From: an uncultured Eubacterium sp.
GTDB lineage: Bacteria > Bacillota > Clostridia > Oscillospirales > Acutalibacteraceae
Direction: 5' to 3'
DNA: 64,000 bases
NCBI GenBank assembly: GCA_910584985.1
Contig: CAJUDJ010000006.1
Span: forward strand, 1 to 64,000
The position numbers were made by a program, and so were the translations under genes. Within the stretch, counting starts at the first letter, position 1. Each line of letters opens with the position of its first letter. Below the pieces are notes generated by a model. It had not been told where the DNA came from. It worked only from the letters and a program-made list of their open reading frames with translations, and did not search any database. Shown here in pieces: positions 33,944 to 43,365 of the stretch.

Positions 33944-34465
33944 TTATTCGGTTTCATATGTATCTTCAGCCTCTTTTGCATTAAAAGCGTCTGCTTCTTT
34001 TTTGGCTGCGGTGTGAGATGTTTTGTTAAAAGCACTTTTTGCATTTTTATACATTTCATCCATCTGCTTTTTAAGAACCACCTTTGCTTCCTGAGAAGCT
34101 ATGATAACCTCTTTTTTCAAATCTTCCGCTTCACGCTTTAATTCCGTATTATCGCTGCCGCTGTCCAGCTCAGCTTTAAGCGCTTCCAGTTTATCTCTGT
34201 AAGCGGTTATCTGAGCAACAAGCATATCCAGTTCGCCCTCGTCAATCTCTTTCTCACTGTAAGCATCAAACTGAAGTCTGCCGTATTTTTCATAAAACTT
34301 GGAAAGCTTTGCCTTTGTATCCAGATATTCAAATTTTTTGCGCGACAAATCAAATGCCTGCGCACTTTTTTTGTTCAGGCTTTCTGCAACGGTTTTCGTT
34401 TTGGAAAACAATTCATCCAGATTGGATATTTTAGCGCCTGAAAACATATCATCAAACTTTCCCAT
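33944..34465 (-). CDS. Hypothetical coiled-coil protein
   Basis: This 173-residue product is not recognised. It is soluble, without cysteine or signal peptide. Heptad-like helices run from about residue 15 to 60 and again from 85 to 150 (DMLVAQITAYRDKLEALKAEL, then LKREAEDLKKEVIIASQEAK), and it ends in a short acidic tail. Similar small helical proteins of unknown role are common in Clostridia. It is a single-gene unit with a near-consensus promoter (34524-34552), an overlapping palindrome (34550-34566) and a strong terminator. The weak ribosome binding site is AAAGGG. Confidence 0.8.
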   Translation of the reverse strand: MGKFDDMFSGAKISNLDELFSKTKTVAESLNKKSAQAFDLSRKKFEYLDTKAKLSKFYEKYGRLQFDAYSEKEIDEGELDMLVAQITAYRDKLEALKAELDSGSDNTELKREAEDLKKEVIIASQEAKVVLKKQMDEMYKNAKSAFNKTSHTAAKKEADAFNAKEAEDTYETE

Positions 34466-34523
34466 AATTTAAAACCCTTTCAAATAATACACTAAAAGTA
34501 TATTTTATCATCAATTTAATTTC

Positions 34524-34552
34524 ATTATAACTGAAAATCAATTGGTTTTCAA
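34524..34552 (-). promoter_or_regulatory. Sigma-A promoter of the coiled-coil protein gene
   Basis: TTGAAA (34547-34552) and TATAAT (34524-34529) on the minus strand with a 17-bp spacer. The -35 overlaps the end of an inverted repeat at 34550-34566. Confidence 0.75.
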
Positions 34553-34566
34553 TACTATAAGTATTG
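34550..34566. repeat. Inverted repeat overlapping a -35 element
   Basis: CAATACT-ATA-AGTATTG is a perfect seven-base inverted repeat. Its position over the -35 of the coiled-coil gene promoter suggests a regulator site, though it could also be chance in AT-rich DNA. Confidence 0.4.
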
Positions 34567-34608
34567 ATTTAATCATATTTTTATACTTAATAATATACTT
34601 TGCCGCTA

Positions 34609-36057
34609 TTAATTATATTCACCGTAAAATCTGTTTATACTGTTTTTTCTTTTCAGAATTTCATCAAAGCGATCTATATATTCATACGGATATTTATAAT
34701 TATATATGCGTTCAATCTTTCCTGTATTCTGATTTTTAAGCTTGATTACCGCACCTGCGCCAACGGAAAGCACGGTATGTGTTTCATCCATCATAAAAAC
34801 ATTATATAGACCGTCAAAACCGTTTTTGCACCAGCCGACATTTTCAAGATTGCCAAGCGATTTTCCCTGTCTATACATATAGTACGGATAATATCCGTTT
34901 TCGCTGAGCACAGAATTACTGAAATCAACCATGGATGCAACAATCTTCTTCGGCGAGCTGTCAAATGCAGACTCCTTTGTTGCCATATAGGCGCCGCTTT
35001 TCAGTGAAAGTGTATGAACGGTTATGGATTCTGCATTAAGTTCTATACCTTTACAGATACTTTTCTTGAATGAAGCAACGGAATCATCCGGAAGTCCGGC
35101 AATAAAATCCATATTTATATGATTGAAACCGCAGCTTCTTGCAAGATTAAATGCAGCAATGGTTTCTTCGGCACTGTGCTGCCTGCCGATTCTTTTCAGA
35201 ACGGCATCATTAAAAGTCTGCGGATTAATGCTGATTCTGGTAACGCCTGCTGCTTTCAGTGCAAGCAACCTCTCTTTTGTAACCGTATCCGGTCTGCCTG
35301 CTTCAACCGTATATTCCCTTACTGTGCTTAAATCAAAATGCTTTTCCACAGCGTCGAAAATGCTTGAAAGCTGATGTGCCGAAAGCGTTGTGGGCGTTCC
35401 GCCGCCGAAATAAACTGTTTCAAGTCTTAATCCCAGTGCCTTTGCATATTTTCCCGTTTCCTCAATTTCTTTTATAAGAAGTTCAACATAGGGTTCTACC
35501 AGCTTAACCGTGTTTTCAATACTGTGGGAAACGAAAGAACAGTAAGAACACCTTGTCGGGCAGAACGGAATTGATATGTAAAGGGAAAAACTTTTACATT
35601 CTGACAAGGCAATAATTCTGTTTTCCCTGTGCATAACAGCGGCTGTAAGCTCTGTTTTTGCATCATTCACAAGATATTTTTCCTTAAAGATGCGTTTGGC
35701 TTCCTGTTCAGACAGACTGTCCGTTAATGCATGCATACGTCTTGCGGGGCGTACACCGTAAAGCAGCCCCCACGGATATGTGATTTCAAGTATTTCGGAA
35801 AGAACATCATAAAGCAGAATGGAAAGTGCACTTTTTTTATCCGTGGTCTTATCCGCATTTAAACTTTTCTTTTTATGCTTATCATACACAACGGCATCAA
35901 CGGTTAAAATATTGCCGTTTATCTCCGTTGAAACCGTAACAGCATCCGATTCTGCACAGCTGTTTTCAAATATTTTTATTTTTTCATACGGAAAAAAGAT
36001 AGTGCTTATATTTTCCATATCATAGCGATAAGGATGATTGCTTACAATAATAATCAT
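34609..36057 (-). CDS. hemZ: HemZ-type radical SAM protein (coproporphyrinogen dehydrogenase-like)
   Basis: HemZ is a HemN relative in Firmicutes annotated as oxygen-independent coproporphyrinogen III dehydrogenase, although several HemN-like proteins act otherwise. The 482-residue product has the radical SAM cluster motif CPTRCSYCSF near residues 171-180, YFGGGTPTTL near 217-226, and the HemN-type C-terminal domain. The first 160 residues are the HemZ-specific extension (PWGLLYGVRPARRMH). It starts 4 bp after the metallohydrolase gene. No other heme gene lies in the window, so the exact role is not fixed. Confidence 0.86.
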   Translation of the reverse strand: MIIIVSNHPYRYDMENISTIFFPYEKIKIFENSCAESDAVTVSTEINGNILTVDAVVYDKHKKKSLNADKTTDKKSALSILLYDVLSEILEITYPWGLLYGVRPARRMHALTDSLSEQEAKRIFKEKYLVNDAKTELTAAVMHRENRIIALSECKSFSLYISIPFCPTRCSYCSFVSHSIENTVKLVEPYVELLIKEIEETGKYAKALGLRLETVYFGGGTPTTLSAHQLSSIFDAVEKHFDLSTVREYTVEAGRPDTVTKERLLALKAAGVTRISINPQTFNDAVLKRIGRQHSAEETIAAFNLARSCGFNHINMDFIAGLPDDSVASFKKSICKGIELNAESITVHTLSLKSGAYMATKESAFDSSPKKIVASMVDFSNSVLSENGYYPYYMYRQGKSLGNLENVGWCKNGFDGLYNVFMMDETHTVLSVGAGAVIKLKNQNTGKIERIYNYKYPYEYIDRFDEILKRKNSINRFYGEYN

Positions 36058-36061
36058 AGCT

Positions 36062-36676
36062 TTAACTCATATACGGATTATTCTGCCGTTCAAATGCAAG
36101 TGTTGTTGCCCTGTCATGCCCCGGATAAACTCTGTAATCACCGTTCAGTGCGGCAAGACGCTGAAGGCTGTTTTTGATTTCTGAAAAAGAGCCGCCCGGA
36201 AAATCCGTTCTTCCGCAGGAACAGAAAAAGAGCGTATCTCCTGTGAAAATAACCTGATCGGCAATATAGCATACGCCGCCTTTTGTATGGCCCGGTGTTT
36301 CCATAACCTTTATTTCTGTGCTTCCAAGAGAAATCACATCGCCCTCGCTTACTGTTATATGTGCATGGCAGGTATCATGATGCTCGCCGCAGAAAGCAGC
36401 AAGACTGAGCTTTCCCGATGTAAGCATATCCGCATCCTGCTTTCCGATAACAATTTTTGCGCCAAAGTTATCGCTTATCTCTTTAACGCCGCCGATGTGA
36501 TCAAAATGCCCATGCGTGAGCAGAATATATTCCAGATTGGCATCACCGATTAAAGCCAACATTTCCTCAGAAGCATCCGTGCAATCTATCAGCGCGGATT
36601 TTCCGCTTTCTGCATCGGTTAAAAGATAACAGTTATTTCCAAACTCTCCCAAACAGGCAGATTTTATATTAATCAT
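36062..36676 (-). CDS. MBL-fold metallohydrolase (glyoxalase II-like)
   Basis: The 204-residue metallo-beta-lactamase-fold hydrolase has the metal motif THGHFDHIGG near 54-63, a histidine near 133 in ETPGHTKGG, an aspartate in FTGDTLF near 150, and YPGHD near 190. This fits glyoxalase II-like hydrolases that cleave thioesters, common next to rel, dtd and hemZ in Firmicutes. The substrate is not certain. It lies about 100 bp after dtd and 4 bp before hemZ. Confidence 0.88.
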   Translation of the reverse strand: MINIKSACLGEFGNNCYLLTDAESGKSALIDCTDASEEMLALIGDANLEYILLTHGHFDHIGGVKEISDNFGAKIVIGKQDADMLTSGKLSLAAFCGEHHDTCHAHITVSEGDVISLGSTEIKVMETPGHTKGGVCYIADQVIFTGDTLFFCSCGRTDFPGGSFSEIKNSLQRLAALNGDYRVYPGHDRATTLAFERQNNPYMS

Positions 36677-36777
36677 TTTTATTCACACAGCCTTTCCTGT
36701 TAAAATTATTCCTGATTGCATTCAAACAGGAAATCGTATAAATCAAATTTTTCAACATTCTGTATCATTATAATGCA

Positions 36778-37230
36778 TTACTTTAATTCGGCACTGTCCA
36801 GAAGAATGGTTACAGGGCCGTCATTAATTAGGGAAACCTTCATATCTGCGCCGAATTTGCCTGTTTCAACCTTTGAAACACCACCCCTTTTCAGCTCTTC
36901 AACAAAATATTCATACAAGGCGTTTGCCTCTTCGGGCGGAGCAGACTGAATAAAGCTCGGCCGTCTGCCATGAGAGCAATCGGCACAAAGCGTGAACTGA
37001 GAAATAACAAGCACTTCCCCGCCTGTGTCAAGGCAGGACAAATTCATTTTGCCGTTTTCATCCTCAAAAATACGAAGATGGGGGATTTTTTTAATTAGCT
37101 TATCTGCATCTGCCTTGATATCGCCCTGCACAACACCAAGCAGAATCATAAATCCCCTGCCGATTTCCCCCACTGTTTTTCCGTTTACTTTAACAGCAGA
37201 GCTGATAACACGCTGAATTACTGCTTTCAT
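36778..37230 (-). CDS. dtd: D-aminoacyl-tRNA deacylase
   Basis: Dtd removes D-amino acids and glycine mischarged on tRNA. The 150-residue product has the family length, with MKAVIQRVISSAVKVNG at the start, the SQFTLCADCSHGRRPSF motif near 77-93 and the NDGPVTILLDS motif near 136-146 (family GPVT). It starts directly after the rel TAA (TAAATG), the classical rel-dtd pair. Confidence 0.96.
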   Translation of the reverse strand: MKAVIQRVISSAVKVNGKTVGEIGRGFMILLGVVQGDIKADADKLIKKIPHLRIFEDENGKMNLSCLDTGGEVLVISQFTLCADCSHGRRPSFIQSAPPEEANALYEYFVEELKRGGVSKVETGKFGADMKVSLINDGPVTILLDSAELK

Positions 37231-39420
37231 TTATACACCGCTTCTTTCAATATGGTAAACACCGTCTATTTTTCTTATGATTTTTGAAATGTTTTCAAGA
37301 TGCTCCTTGCTGTTTACTGCAAGCGTAAGTGTTGTAAGGCAGTTGCCGTCATTAATCGGACGAGCATTGATGGAATGAATTTTAACATGCATATTCATCA
37401 GCTTGCTGGTTATATCCAGCACAACGCCATCACGGTCTATCGCATAAACATCAAGTGTTGATTTTGTTTCTATTTTAATACTTTCATCCCAGTGTGCCTT
37501 TATCCACCGTTCCGGTTCAGGGCAATTTTCCAAATCCTGCGGCACATTGACACAGTTTCTTTTATGAATGGAAAGCCCATATCCTCTGGTAATAAAGCCC
37601 ACTATTTCCTCGCCGGGAAGCGGAGAACAGCATTTTGCCATTTTGATCAGGCAATTATCAATTCCCTCCACAATAATTCCGTTTGAGGAGGATGCCTTTC
37701 TCGGCTTATCCACAACATTGGAAGGCAGGGGCTTTTCAGCGTCCTTTTCCTCCTTCCAGTTTCTGTTGTATTCATCTTTTATTCCGGGCATTAGCCTATT
37801 GATCTGAACACCGCCGTAGCCCACAGCTGCATAGAATTCATCCGTATCATTGCAATGCTGGCGTTCGGCTATTTTGGCAATAAATTCATTATATTTTTCA
37901 CTTGAAAGGCGAATAAAGTTTCGGCGAAGCTCTTTTTCCACAATCGCCTTGCCCTCCTCAATATTTTCCTCGCGCCTTTCCTTTTTAAACCATGTGCGGA
38001 TTTTATTTCTTGCTTCCCCCGTTTTAACAATGGAAAGCCAATCCTTGCTCGGGCCCTTATTCTGCTGATTAGAGGTTAAGATTTCAATTCTTTCACCTGT
38101 CTTCACCTGATAATCAAGGGTTACAATTCTGCCGTCCACCTTGGCGCCAACCATTTTATTGCCAACTGCAGAATGGATAGCATAGGCAAAGTCTATAACG
38201 GTTGAACCTGTGGGCAGACTTTTAACATCGCCCTTCGGCGTAAAAACATACACCTCTTCAACAGAAAGATCCACCTTAATATTGGCAACAAGATCTTCAG
38301 GCGTATCCGATTCCTCGCCGGTTTCAAGCATTCGGTGAATCCAGGAAAGCCCTGCATCCAAACTGTCTTTTCCGCCCTTGCCGAGTTTATATTTCCAGTG
38401 TGCGGCAATACCAAGCTCTGCCGTTCTGTGCATATCCCATGTTCTGATCTGTATTTCAAACGGAACGCCGTTTTCAGAAAGCACCGTTGTGTGCAGAGAC
38501 TGATACATATTCGGCTTCGGTGTGGAAATATAATCCTTGAATCTGCCCGGAAGCGGCTTAAACATATCATGCACAATGCCCAGCGCATTATAGCAGTCTA
38601 TCATTGTGTTTACAATAATTCTTACGGCATAAATATCATAAATTTCTTCAAAGGATTTTCCCTTTATATAAACCTTTCGGAATATGCCGTGAACGGATTT
38701 AACACGCGAGGTTATATTTACATTTTCCATTGCAGGTGTTATTCTTGCACCGATTTTTTCCTTTATTTCATTCAGGAATTTTTCGCCCTCCTCCTGCTTC
38801 ATGGAAAGGGAATTTTCAATTTCCTTATAGGCAATCGGGTCAAGATATTTTACGGCAGCATCCTCAAGCTCCTCTTTAATTGCTCGGATACCCAGCCTGT
38901 GTGCAATCGGGGCATAAATTTCAAGGGTTTCAAGGCTTTTTTCACGCTGCTTGTATTCGGGCATATGCTGCAGTGTGCGCATATTATGAAGCCTGTCTGC
39001 AAGCTTAATGATGATTACCCTTACATCTTTGTTCATTGCAATAAACATTTTTCTGATGTTTTCAGCCTGCACCTCTTCCCTTGTGGAAAGCGGAATTTGA
39101 CCAAGCTTTGTTACACCGTCAACAAGCAGTGCAACATCCGGGCCGAAATGATTTTCAATATAAGCCAAATCATAATCCGTATCCTCAACGACATCATGAA
39201 GCAGTGCACCTATAATGCACTCGTTATCCATTCCGAGCCCGAAAAGAATCCGGGCCACGGCAACAGGATGCATAATATACGGCTCTCCCGAGCGCCGTTT
39301 CTGCCCCGCATGCGCCTCTTCCGCAAGTTCATATGCTTTTTTGATTTTTTCAGAATTATACTGGGGATGCTGTTTCAAATCTTCAAGAAAAACAGCAAAG
39401 CCGTCATCAAATTCACGCAA
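37231..39420 (-). CDS. rel: Bifunctional (p)ppGpp synthetase/hydrolase Rel
   Basis: Rel makes and degrades the stringent alarmone. The 729-residue product has the HD hydrolase domain (HPVAVARIL and GALLHDVVEDTDY near 51-80), the synthetase domain with GRFKDYISTPKPNMYQSLHT near 303-322, a TGS domain near 390-450, a zinc-finger-like segment (KCCSPLPGEEIVGF) and a C-terminal ACT domain. The hydrolase residues look intact, so it is likely bifunctional. The start is a TTG at 39420 overlapping the recJ end by 8 bp, with AAAGGAAG upstream. Confidence 0.96.
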   Translation of the reverse strand: MREFDDGFAVFLEDLKQHPQYNSEKIKKAYELAEEAHAGQKRRSGEPYIMHPVAVARILFGLGMDNECIIGALLHDVVEDTDYDLAYIENHFGPDVALLVDGVTKLGQIPLSTREEVQAENIRKMFIAMNKDVRVIIIKLADRLHNMRTLQHMPEYKQREKSLETLEIYAPIAHRLGIRAIKEELEDAAVKYLDPIAYKEIENSLSMKQEEGEKFLNEIKEKIGARITPAMENVNITSRVKSVHGIFRKVYIKGKSFEEIYDIYAVRIIVNTMIDCYNALGIVHDMFKPLPGRFKDYISTPKPNMYQSLHTTVLSENGVPFEIQIRTWDMHRTAELGIAAHWKYKLGKGGKDSLDAGLSWIHRMLETGEESDTPEDLVANIKVDLSVEEVYVFTPKGDVKSLPTGSTVIDFAYAIHSAVGNKMVGAKVDGRIVTLDYQVKTGERIEILTSNQQNKGPSKDWLSIVKTGEARNKIRTWFKKERREENIEEGKAIVEKELRRNFIRLSSEKYNEFIAKIAERQHCNDTDEFYAAVGYGGVQINRLMPGIKDEYNRNWKEEKDAEKPLPSNVVDKPRKASSSNGIIVEGIDNCLIKMAKCCSPLPGEEIVGFITRGYGLSIHKRNCVNVPQDLENCPEPERWIKAHWDESIKIETKSTLDVYAIDRDGVVLDITSKLMNMHVKIHSINARPINDGNCLTTLTLAVNSKEHLENISKIIRKIDGVYHIERSGV

Positions 39421-41413
39421 GGTTCAGTCTTCCTTTCAATTCTTTCATAACGGGTGTATTCATCAAATCCACCTTTTCACCTACGCTGCAAACAATAATA
39501 TCAGAATGATTATACTTAATCAGCCCGCTTTCTTCAAAAGCTTTCAGTGCAAATTTCAGCCGGCCGTATGTAATATCTTTCAGCGCAAAATACAGTTCAT
39601 CAAAGCCGTAATGCCATTTGCCTGCTGCCCTTAAAAATCTGTAAACAGCCGAGCAATCCTCTCTTTTCGGAAAAACAGAGCTACTGTTGTTCCTTCCCAG
39701 CATAAAAAGGCTGTAATCATTCTTCTCCGAGAAATACTTTTCGTCATTATTTCCATGCCGCTTTATATCTGCTGCCTGAAGGGAAAGATATTCCCTGCCG
39801 TTATAAAGATTTTTTGAAATCTTAACAGCAGCATCCACCGTATCGCCTGCTTTAAAAGGAAAATCCTCTTCAGTGCAGCCGAATTTTACAAATTTAAACT
39901 TTATTCCTTTTTTCTCACATTCCAGACGGATATGCCTGCCGTTTCCGATAGGCACAACGCAACAGATTGTTATATTCATTAATGCAAATAAGGCAGGGGG
40001 ATTATATTCACCGAACGGTTCCAGCTGCGATAAGGCATCTGCAAGCTCAACATTCAGAACCTTTGGCGAAAGCTTAAAGTCAAGTTGAACGGTCTGAACC
40101 GGCATAACCGGGTAATGCCGGAATGCATATTCATTGACGCGTTTCCTGAATACATTAATGTCTGATGAATTCAGCCCGGCGCCTGCGGCTTTGGGATGGC
40201 CGCCGAAATGATGCAGCAAATCTGCACAGGAAGAAATAGCTTCATAAATATTAAAACCATCCAAGCTTCTTGCCGATCCGTTTGCCATTCCGTCATCAGT
40301 TTCACTGAATATAATTGCAGGCTTTCCGTATTCCTCAAGCACCTTTGCTGCAACAATTCCCACAACACCCATATGATAATTCCTGCCGCTTACCACAAGA
40401 ATCCTGTCTTTCGCCATATCCGGGCTTTCCGCTATTTGCTGCATAACATCTTCAAAGATATTATGTTCCAGTTCCTGCCTGTGTGCATTGTCAATATTTA
40501 TCTGTTCTGCCTTAAAGGCTGCTTCTTCCTCATCCTCACAAAGCAAAAGCTCGGCAGCGCGTGCTGCATGGTCTACTCTGCCCGTAGCATTTATTCTTGG
40601 GCAGACTGTAAAAGCAATATCTGTTGAGGTAAGCGCTTTATCCGAAACTCCTGCGACTTTTTTCAGCGCATTTATTCCAGTTCTTACACCGGCATTCATC
40701 ATTTCAATTCCTGCTTTCACAATGGCACGGTTCTCCTTTACAAGCGGCACAACATCGGCATACTGATAAAGCACATCCTCATGATCACCGTAAATTGCAC
40801 AAACCAGTTTGAATGCAACACCCACACCTGCAAAATCACAAAAATCAATCTGATTTTCGTGCCTGTGCGGATTCACAACCGCTTCAGCCCGAGGAAGCAT
40901 TTCCCCTATCTGATGATGGTCCGTAACAATAAGCTGCATACCGAGAGAATATATATATTCTGCCTCTTCAACTGCAGAAATGCCGTTATCAACCGTTATA
41001 ATCAGATTTGTTCCGTTTTTATGTATTTTATCTACGGCAGCTTTATTTATTCCGTATCCCTCTTCAAGGCGCGATGGAATATAATAATCCACATCAGCAC
41101 CCATATTTTTCAGAAAGGAATACAAAAGCACAGTTGATGTAACGCCATCACAGTCATAATCGCCGTAAACCGTAATTTTTTCACCGAAGTCAACTGCCTG
41201 CTCTATTCTGGCAACAGCCCTGTCCATATCCGCAAACAGAAAAGGGTCTGAAAAGTCATAAGAGGAGGCTAAAAAGCCCGCTGCGTCAGCTTCGCTCTCT
41301 ATCCCCCTTGAAACAAGCATCAATGCTACAAATGGATCAATATTCAGTTTCTCGCTCAATTCAGATGCCCGTTCTTTATCGGCATCTGCAATTATCCACT
41401 TTTTATAAGCCAT
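39413..41413 (-). CDS. recJ: Single-stranded-DNA exonuclease RecJ
   Basis: RecJ degrades single-stranded DNA 5' to 3' in recombination and repair. The 666-residue product has the DHH motifs GDYDCDGVTST near 81-91 and TDHHQIGEMLPRAEAVVNPH near 162-181, then DHHA1 with HFGGHPKAAGAGL near 400. An OB fold and a C-terminal extension of about 130 residues end it. The start overlaps the hisE stop (TAATG) and its end overlaps rel. The hisE-recJ-rel-dtd run suggests one long transcript. Confidence 0.94.
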   Translation of the reverse strand: MAYKKWIIADADKERASELSEKLNIDPFVALMLVSRGIESEADAAGFLASSYDFSDPFLFADMDRAVARIEQAVDFGEKITVYGDYDCDGVTSTVLLYSFLKNMGADVDYYIPSRLEEGYGINKAAVDKIHKNGTNLIITVDNGISAVEEAEYIYSLGMQLIVTDHHQIGEMLPRAEAVVNPHRHENQIDFCDFAGVGVAFKLVCAIYGDHEDVLYQYADVVPLVKENRAIVKAGIEMMNAGVRTGINALKKVAGVSDKALTSTDIAFTVCPRINATGRVDHAARAAELLLCEDEEEAAFKAEQINIDNAHRQELEHNIFEDVMQQIAESPDMAKDRILVVSGRNYHMGVVGIVAAKVLEEYGKPAIIFSETDDGMANGSARSLDGFNIYEAISSCADLLHHFGGHPKAAGAGLNSSDINVFRKRVNEYAFRHYPVMPVQTVQLDFKLSPKVLNVELADALSQLEPFGEYNPPALFALMNITICCVVPIGNGRHIRLECEKKGIKFKFVKFGCTEEDFPFKAGDTVDAAVKISKNLYNGREYLSLQAADIKRHGNNDEKYFSEKNDYSLFMLGRNNSSSVFPKREDCSAVYRFLRAAGKWHYGFDELYFALKDITYGRLKFALKAFEESGLIKYNHSDIIVCSVGEKVDLMNTPVMKELKGRLNLA

Positions 41414-41736
41414 TATGAGTTTTTATCCACCTGATGAAATTTTTTGAGATTTCCGCGCTTTGCAGCTCTCTTTTTGAGTTCTTCTTCAATATCAGACGGA
41501 GATATTCCCTGATTCGCCATCATAACAAGTGTATGATAAATCAGATCTGTGATTTCATAAACGGTTTCTTCTTTATCCTTGTTTTTAGCGGCAATCACCA
41601 TTTCCGTGCATTCCTCGCCCACCTTTTTCAGAATTTTATCAATCCCCTGTTCAAAAAGATAGGCTGTATAAGACCCTTCAGCCTTTTCATTTTTTCTTTC
41701 AAGTATAACATTATATTCTTCTTTAATCAGATCCAT
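41413..41736 (-). CDS. hisE: Phosphoribosyl-ATP pyrophosphatase
   Basis: HisE removes pyrophosphate from phosphoribosyl-ATP in histidine synthesis. The 107-residue product has the MazG-like fold motifs: GSYTAYLFEQGIDKILKKVGEECTEMVIAAKN at about 20-52 with the EE metal pair, and EITDLIYHTLVMMA at about 61-74. Its start overlaps the hisI stop (TGATG). It is separate from hisI here, whereas many bacteria fuse the two. Confidence 0.95.
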   Translation of the reverse strand: MDLIKEEYNVILERKNEKAEGSYTAYLFEQGIDKILKKVGEECTEMVIAAKNKDKEETVYEITDLIYHTLVMMANQGISPSDIEEELKKRAAKRGNLKKFHQVDKNS

Positions 41737-42062
41737 CAGAATTCTCCTTTAATTTCGCTGAAAAAACAGCTGTGATTTCCCGTATGGCAGGCAGCGCCTG
41801 TCTGCACAACCTTAATAAGAAGTGTATCATCATCGCAATCACCGAATACAGATACCACTTTTTGAAGATGGCCGCTTGTGGCGCCCTTATTCCATAATTC
41901 CTGCCTGCTTCTGGACCAGAACCATGTGTAGCCCGTTTCAAGTGTTTTTCTTAATGATTCCCTGTTCATATAGGCAAGCATAAGCACTTCGCCCGTGCCG
42001 TTTTCCTGAATAATTGCAGGAATCAAATCTGCCTTTTTAAAATACTTTTCAATATCTATCAT
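41736..42062 (-). CDS. hisI: Phosphoribosyl-AMP cyclohydrolase
   Basis: HisI opens the purine ring of phosphoribosyl-AMP. The 108-residue product has LMLAYMNRESL, YTWFWSRSRQELWNKGATSG with the metal and substrate residues, GDCDDDTLLIKV, and the cysteine/histidine end GAACHTGNHSCF. The ATG at 42062 overlaps the hisA stop (ATGA) and is 6 bases after GAGGT; the next upstream ATG is less well placed. Confidence 0.94.
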   Translation of the reverse strand: MIDIEKYFKKADLIPAIIQENGTGEVLMLAYMNRESLRKTLETGYTWFWSRSRQELWNKGATSGHLQKVVSVFGDCDDDTLLIKVVQTGAACHTGNHSCFFSEIKGEF

Positions 42063-42772
42063 CTGCATACCTCTATTGCCTTTTTCAAATCAAGTGTTCC
42101 GTTGTAAATGCTTTTTCCGCAGATTGCACCGTAAAGCTTTTCTTTTTTCAATGCTGCAATATCATTCAGGTTCGTTACACCGCCCGATGCGGTTATATTA
42201 CAGGAAACCGCCTTGTTTATTTCAGCAAGCTGTTCTATGTTCGGGCCGCTTAAAGTGCCGTCCTTGGAAATATCCGTATAAATAATGGTTTTAATGCCGA
42301 TGGCCTCCATCTGCTTTGCAAGCTCCGTAAAATAAATATCAGAGCTTTCCGTCCATCCTTCTGCGGCGGCAAATCCGTTTTTAGCATCTATACCAACGGC
42401 AATCCTATCTCCGAATTCCCGAACAGCATCTTTAACAAGCCCGGGATTCTTTAAAGCAACAGAGCCGAGAATGATGCGGTTTATGCCTTTATTCACATAA
42501 AAATCCATATCCTGCATGGTGCGTATTCCACCGCCGATTTCAACCTTAAGTTTTGTTTTTACGGCAACATCTGTAAAGGTTTTTACATTTACAGGCTTTT
42601 TCTGAAGTGAACCGTCAAGGTCAACCATATGAATCCACTCTGCGCCTGCTCTTTCAAATTCAAGGGCAGTTTCAAGCGCATCCTCCGCCACCTGCTGCGC
42701 AGTTGCAAAATCACCTTTGTAAAGGCGGACAGGCTTACCGCCGATTATATCTATTGCAGGAAAAATAATCAT
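42059..42772 (-). CDS. hisA: Phosphoribosylformimino-AICAR ribotide isomerase HisA
   Basis: HisA is the TIM-barrel Amadori isomerase of histidine synthesis. The 237-residue product has the catalytic Asp8 in FPAIDIIGGKPVRL and the second aspartate near 129 in AVGIDAKNG, with phosphate loops VEIGGGIRT near 80 and TASGGVTN near 196. The usual neighbours hisH and hisF are missing. The start overlaps the hisB stop (TGATG). Confidence 0.95.
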   Translation of the reverse strand: MIIFPAIDIIGGKPVRLYKGDFATAQQVAEDALETALEFERAGAEWIHMVDLDGSLQKKPVNVKTFTDVAVKTKLKVEIGGGIRTMQDMDFYVNKGINRIILGSVALKNPGLVKDAVREFGDRIAVGIDAKNGFAAAEGWTESSDIYFTELAKQMEAIGIKTIIYTDISKDGTLSGPNIEQLAEINKAVSCNITASGGVTNLNDIAALKKEKLYGAICGKSIYNGTLDLKKAIEVCR

Positions 42773-43347
42773 CAGAGAACTCCTTTTGTCGAAAGTATTC
42801 CGCCACTGTTTTTAGCAGTGGCTGTTTTTAACGCATGTGCAAAAGCCTTAAACGCCGCTTCAATCTGGTGATGGGAATTTGAACCGTATAACACATTGAT
42901 ATGAAGCGTAATTCCGGCATTCACAGCAAAAGCACGGAAAAACTCTTCTGTGCAGCAGGTTTCATAATCGCCGCATCTTTCCTCATTGAAATTTGCTTTA
43001 AAAACAAGAAACGGTCTGTTTGAAATATCAAGTGCACAAAGCGCAAGGCTTTCGTCCATAGGAATATAAAAAGAACCGTAACGGTTTATGCCGCTCATAT
43101 CACCAAGTGCTTTTCTGAATGCCATACCCAATGCAATGCCTGTATCCTCAACAGTATGATGCGTGTCAACCTCCAGATCTCCCGTAACCTTGATTTTTAA
43201 TCCGTAACCGCCATGAACTGCAAATGCAGTCAGCATATGGTCAAAAAAGCCGATACCTGTTGAGATTTCAGCTCCGCCGCCGTCAAGATCAAGTGCTATT
43301 TTAATCTGCGTTTCCTTTGTATTTCTTTCAATTTCAGCAATTCTCAT
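42772..43347 (-). CDS. hisB: Imidazoleglycerol-phosphate dehydratase
   Basis: HisB makes imidazole acetol phosphate. The 191-residue product is the monofunctional dehydratase with its manganese-binding histidine motifs: GIGFFDHMLTAFAVHGGY near 32-49, VDTHHTVEDTGI near 62-73, and GSNSHHQIEAAFKAFAHAL near 154-172. No phosphatase domain is fused. It follows the inserted DUF3006 gene. Confidence 0.96.
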   Translation of the reverse strand: MRIAEIERNTKETQIKIALDLDGGGAEISTGIGFFDHMLTAFAVHGGYGLKIKVTGDLEVDTHHTVEDTGIALGMAFRKALGDMSGINRYGSFYIPMDESLALCALDISNRPFLVFKANFNEERCGDYETCCTEEFFRAFAVNAGITLHINVLYGSNSHHQIEAAFKAFAHALKTATAKNSGGILSTKGVL

Positions 43348-43365
43348 TGTTTTTACCTCTGTATA

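Noticed and set aside
36677..36777. Promoter or terminator between dtd and the glyoxalase II-like gene
   Set aside because: A TTGAAT hexamer is followed after 17 bp only by TAACAG, and short AT palindromes lack a T-run; neither is strong enough to call.
38335..39450. 371-codon plus-strand frame
   Set aside because: It lies fully antisense to rel, has low-complexity basic and aromatic composition and no ribosome binding site; rel is unmistakable.
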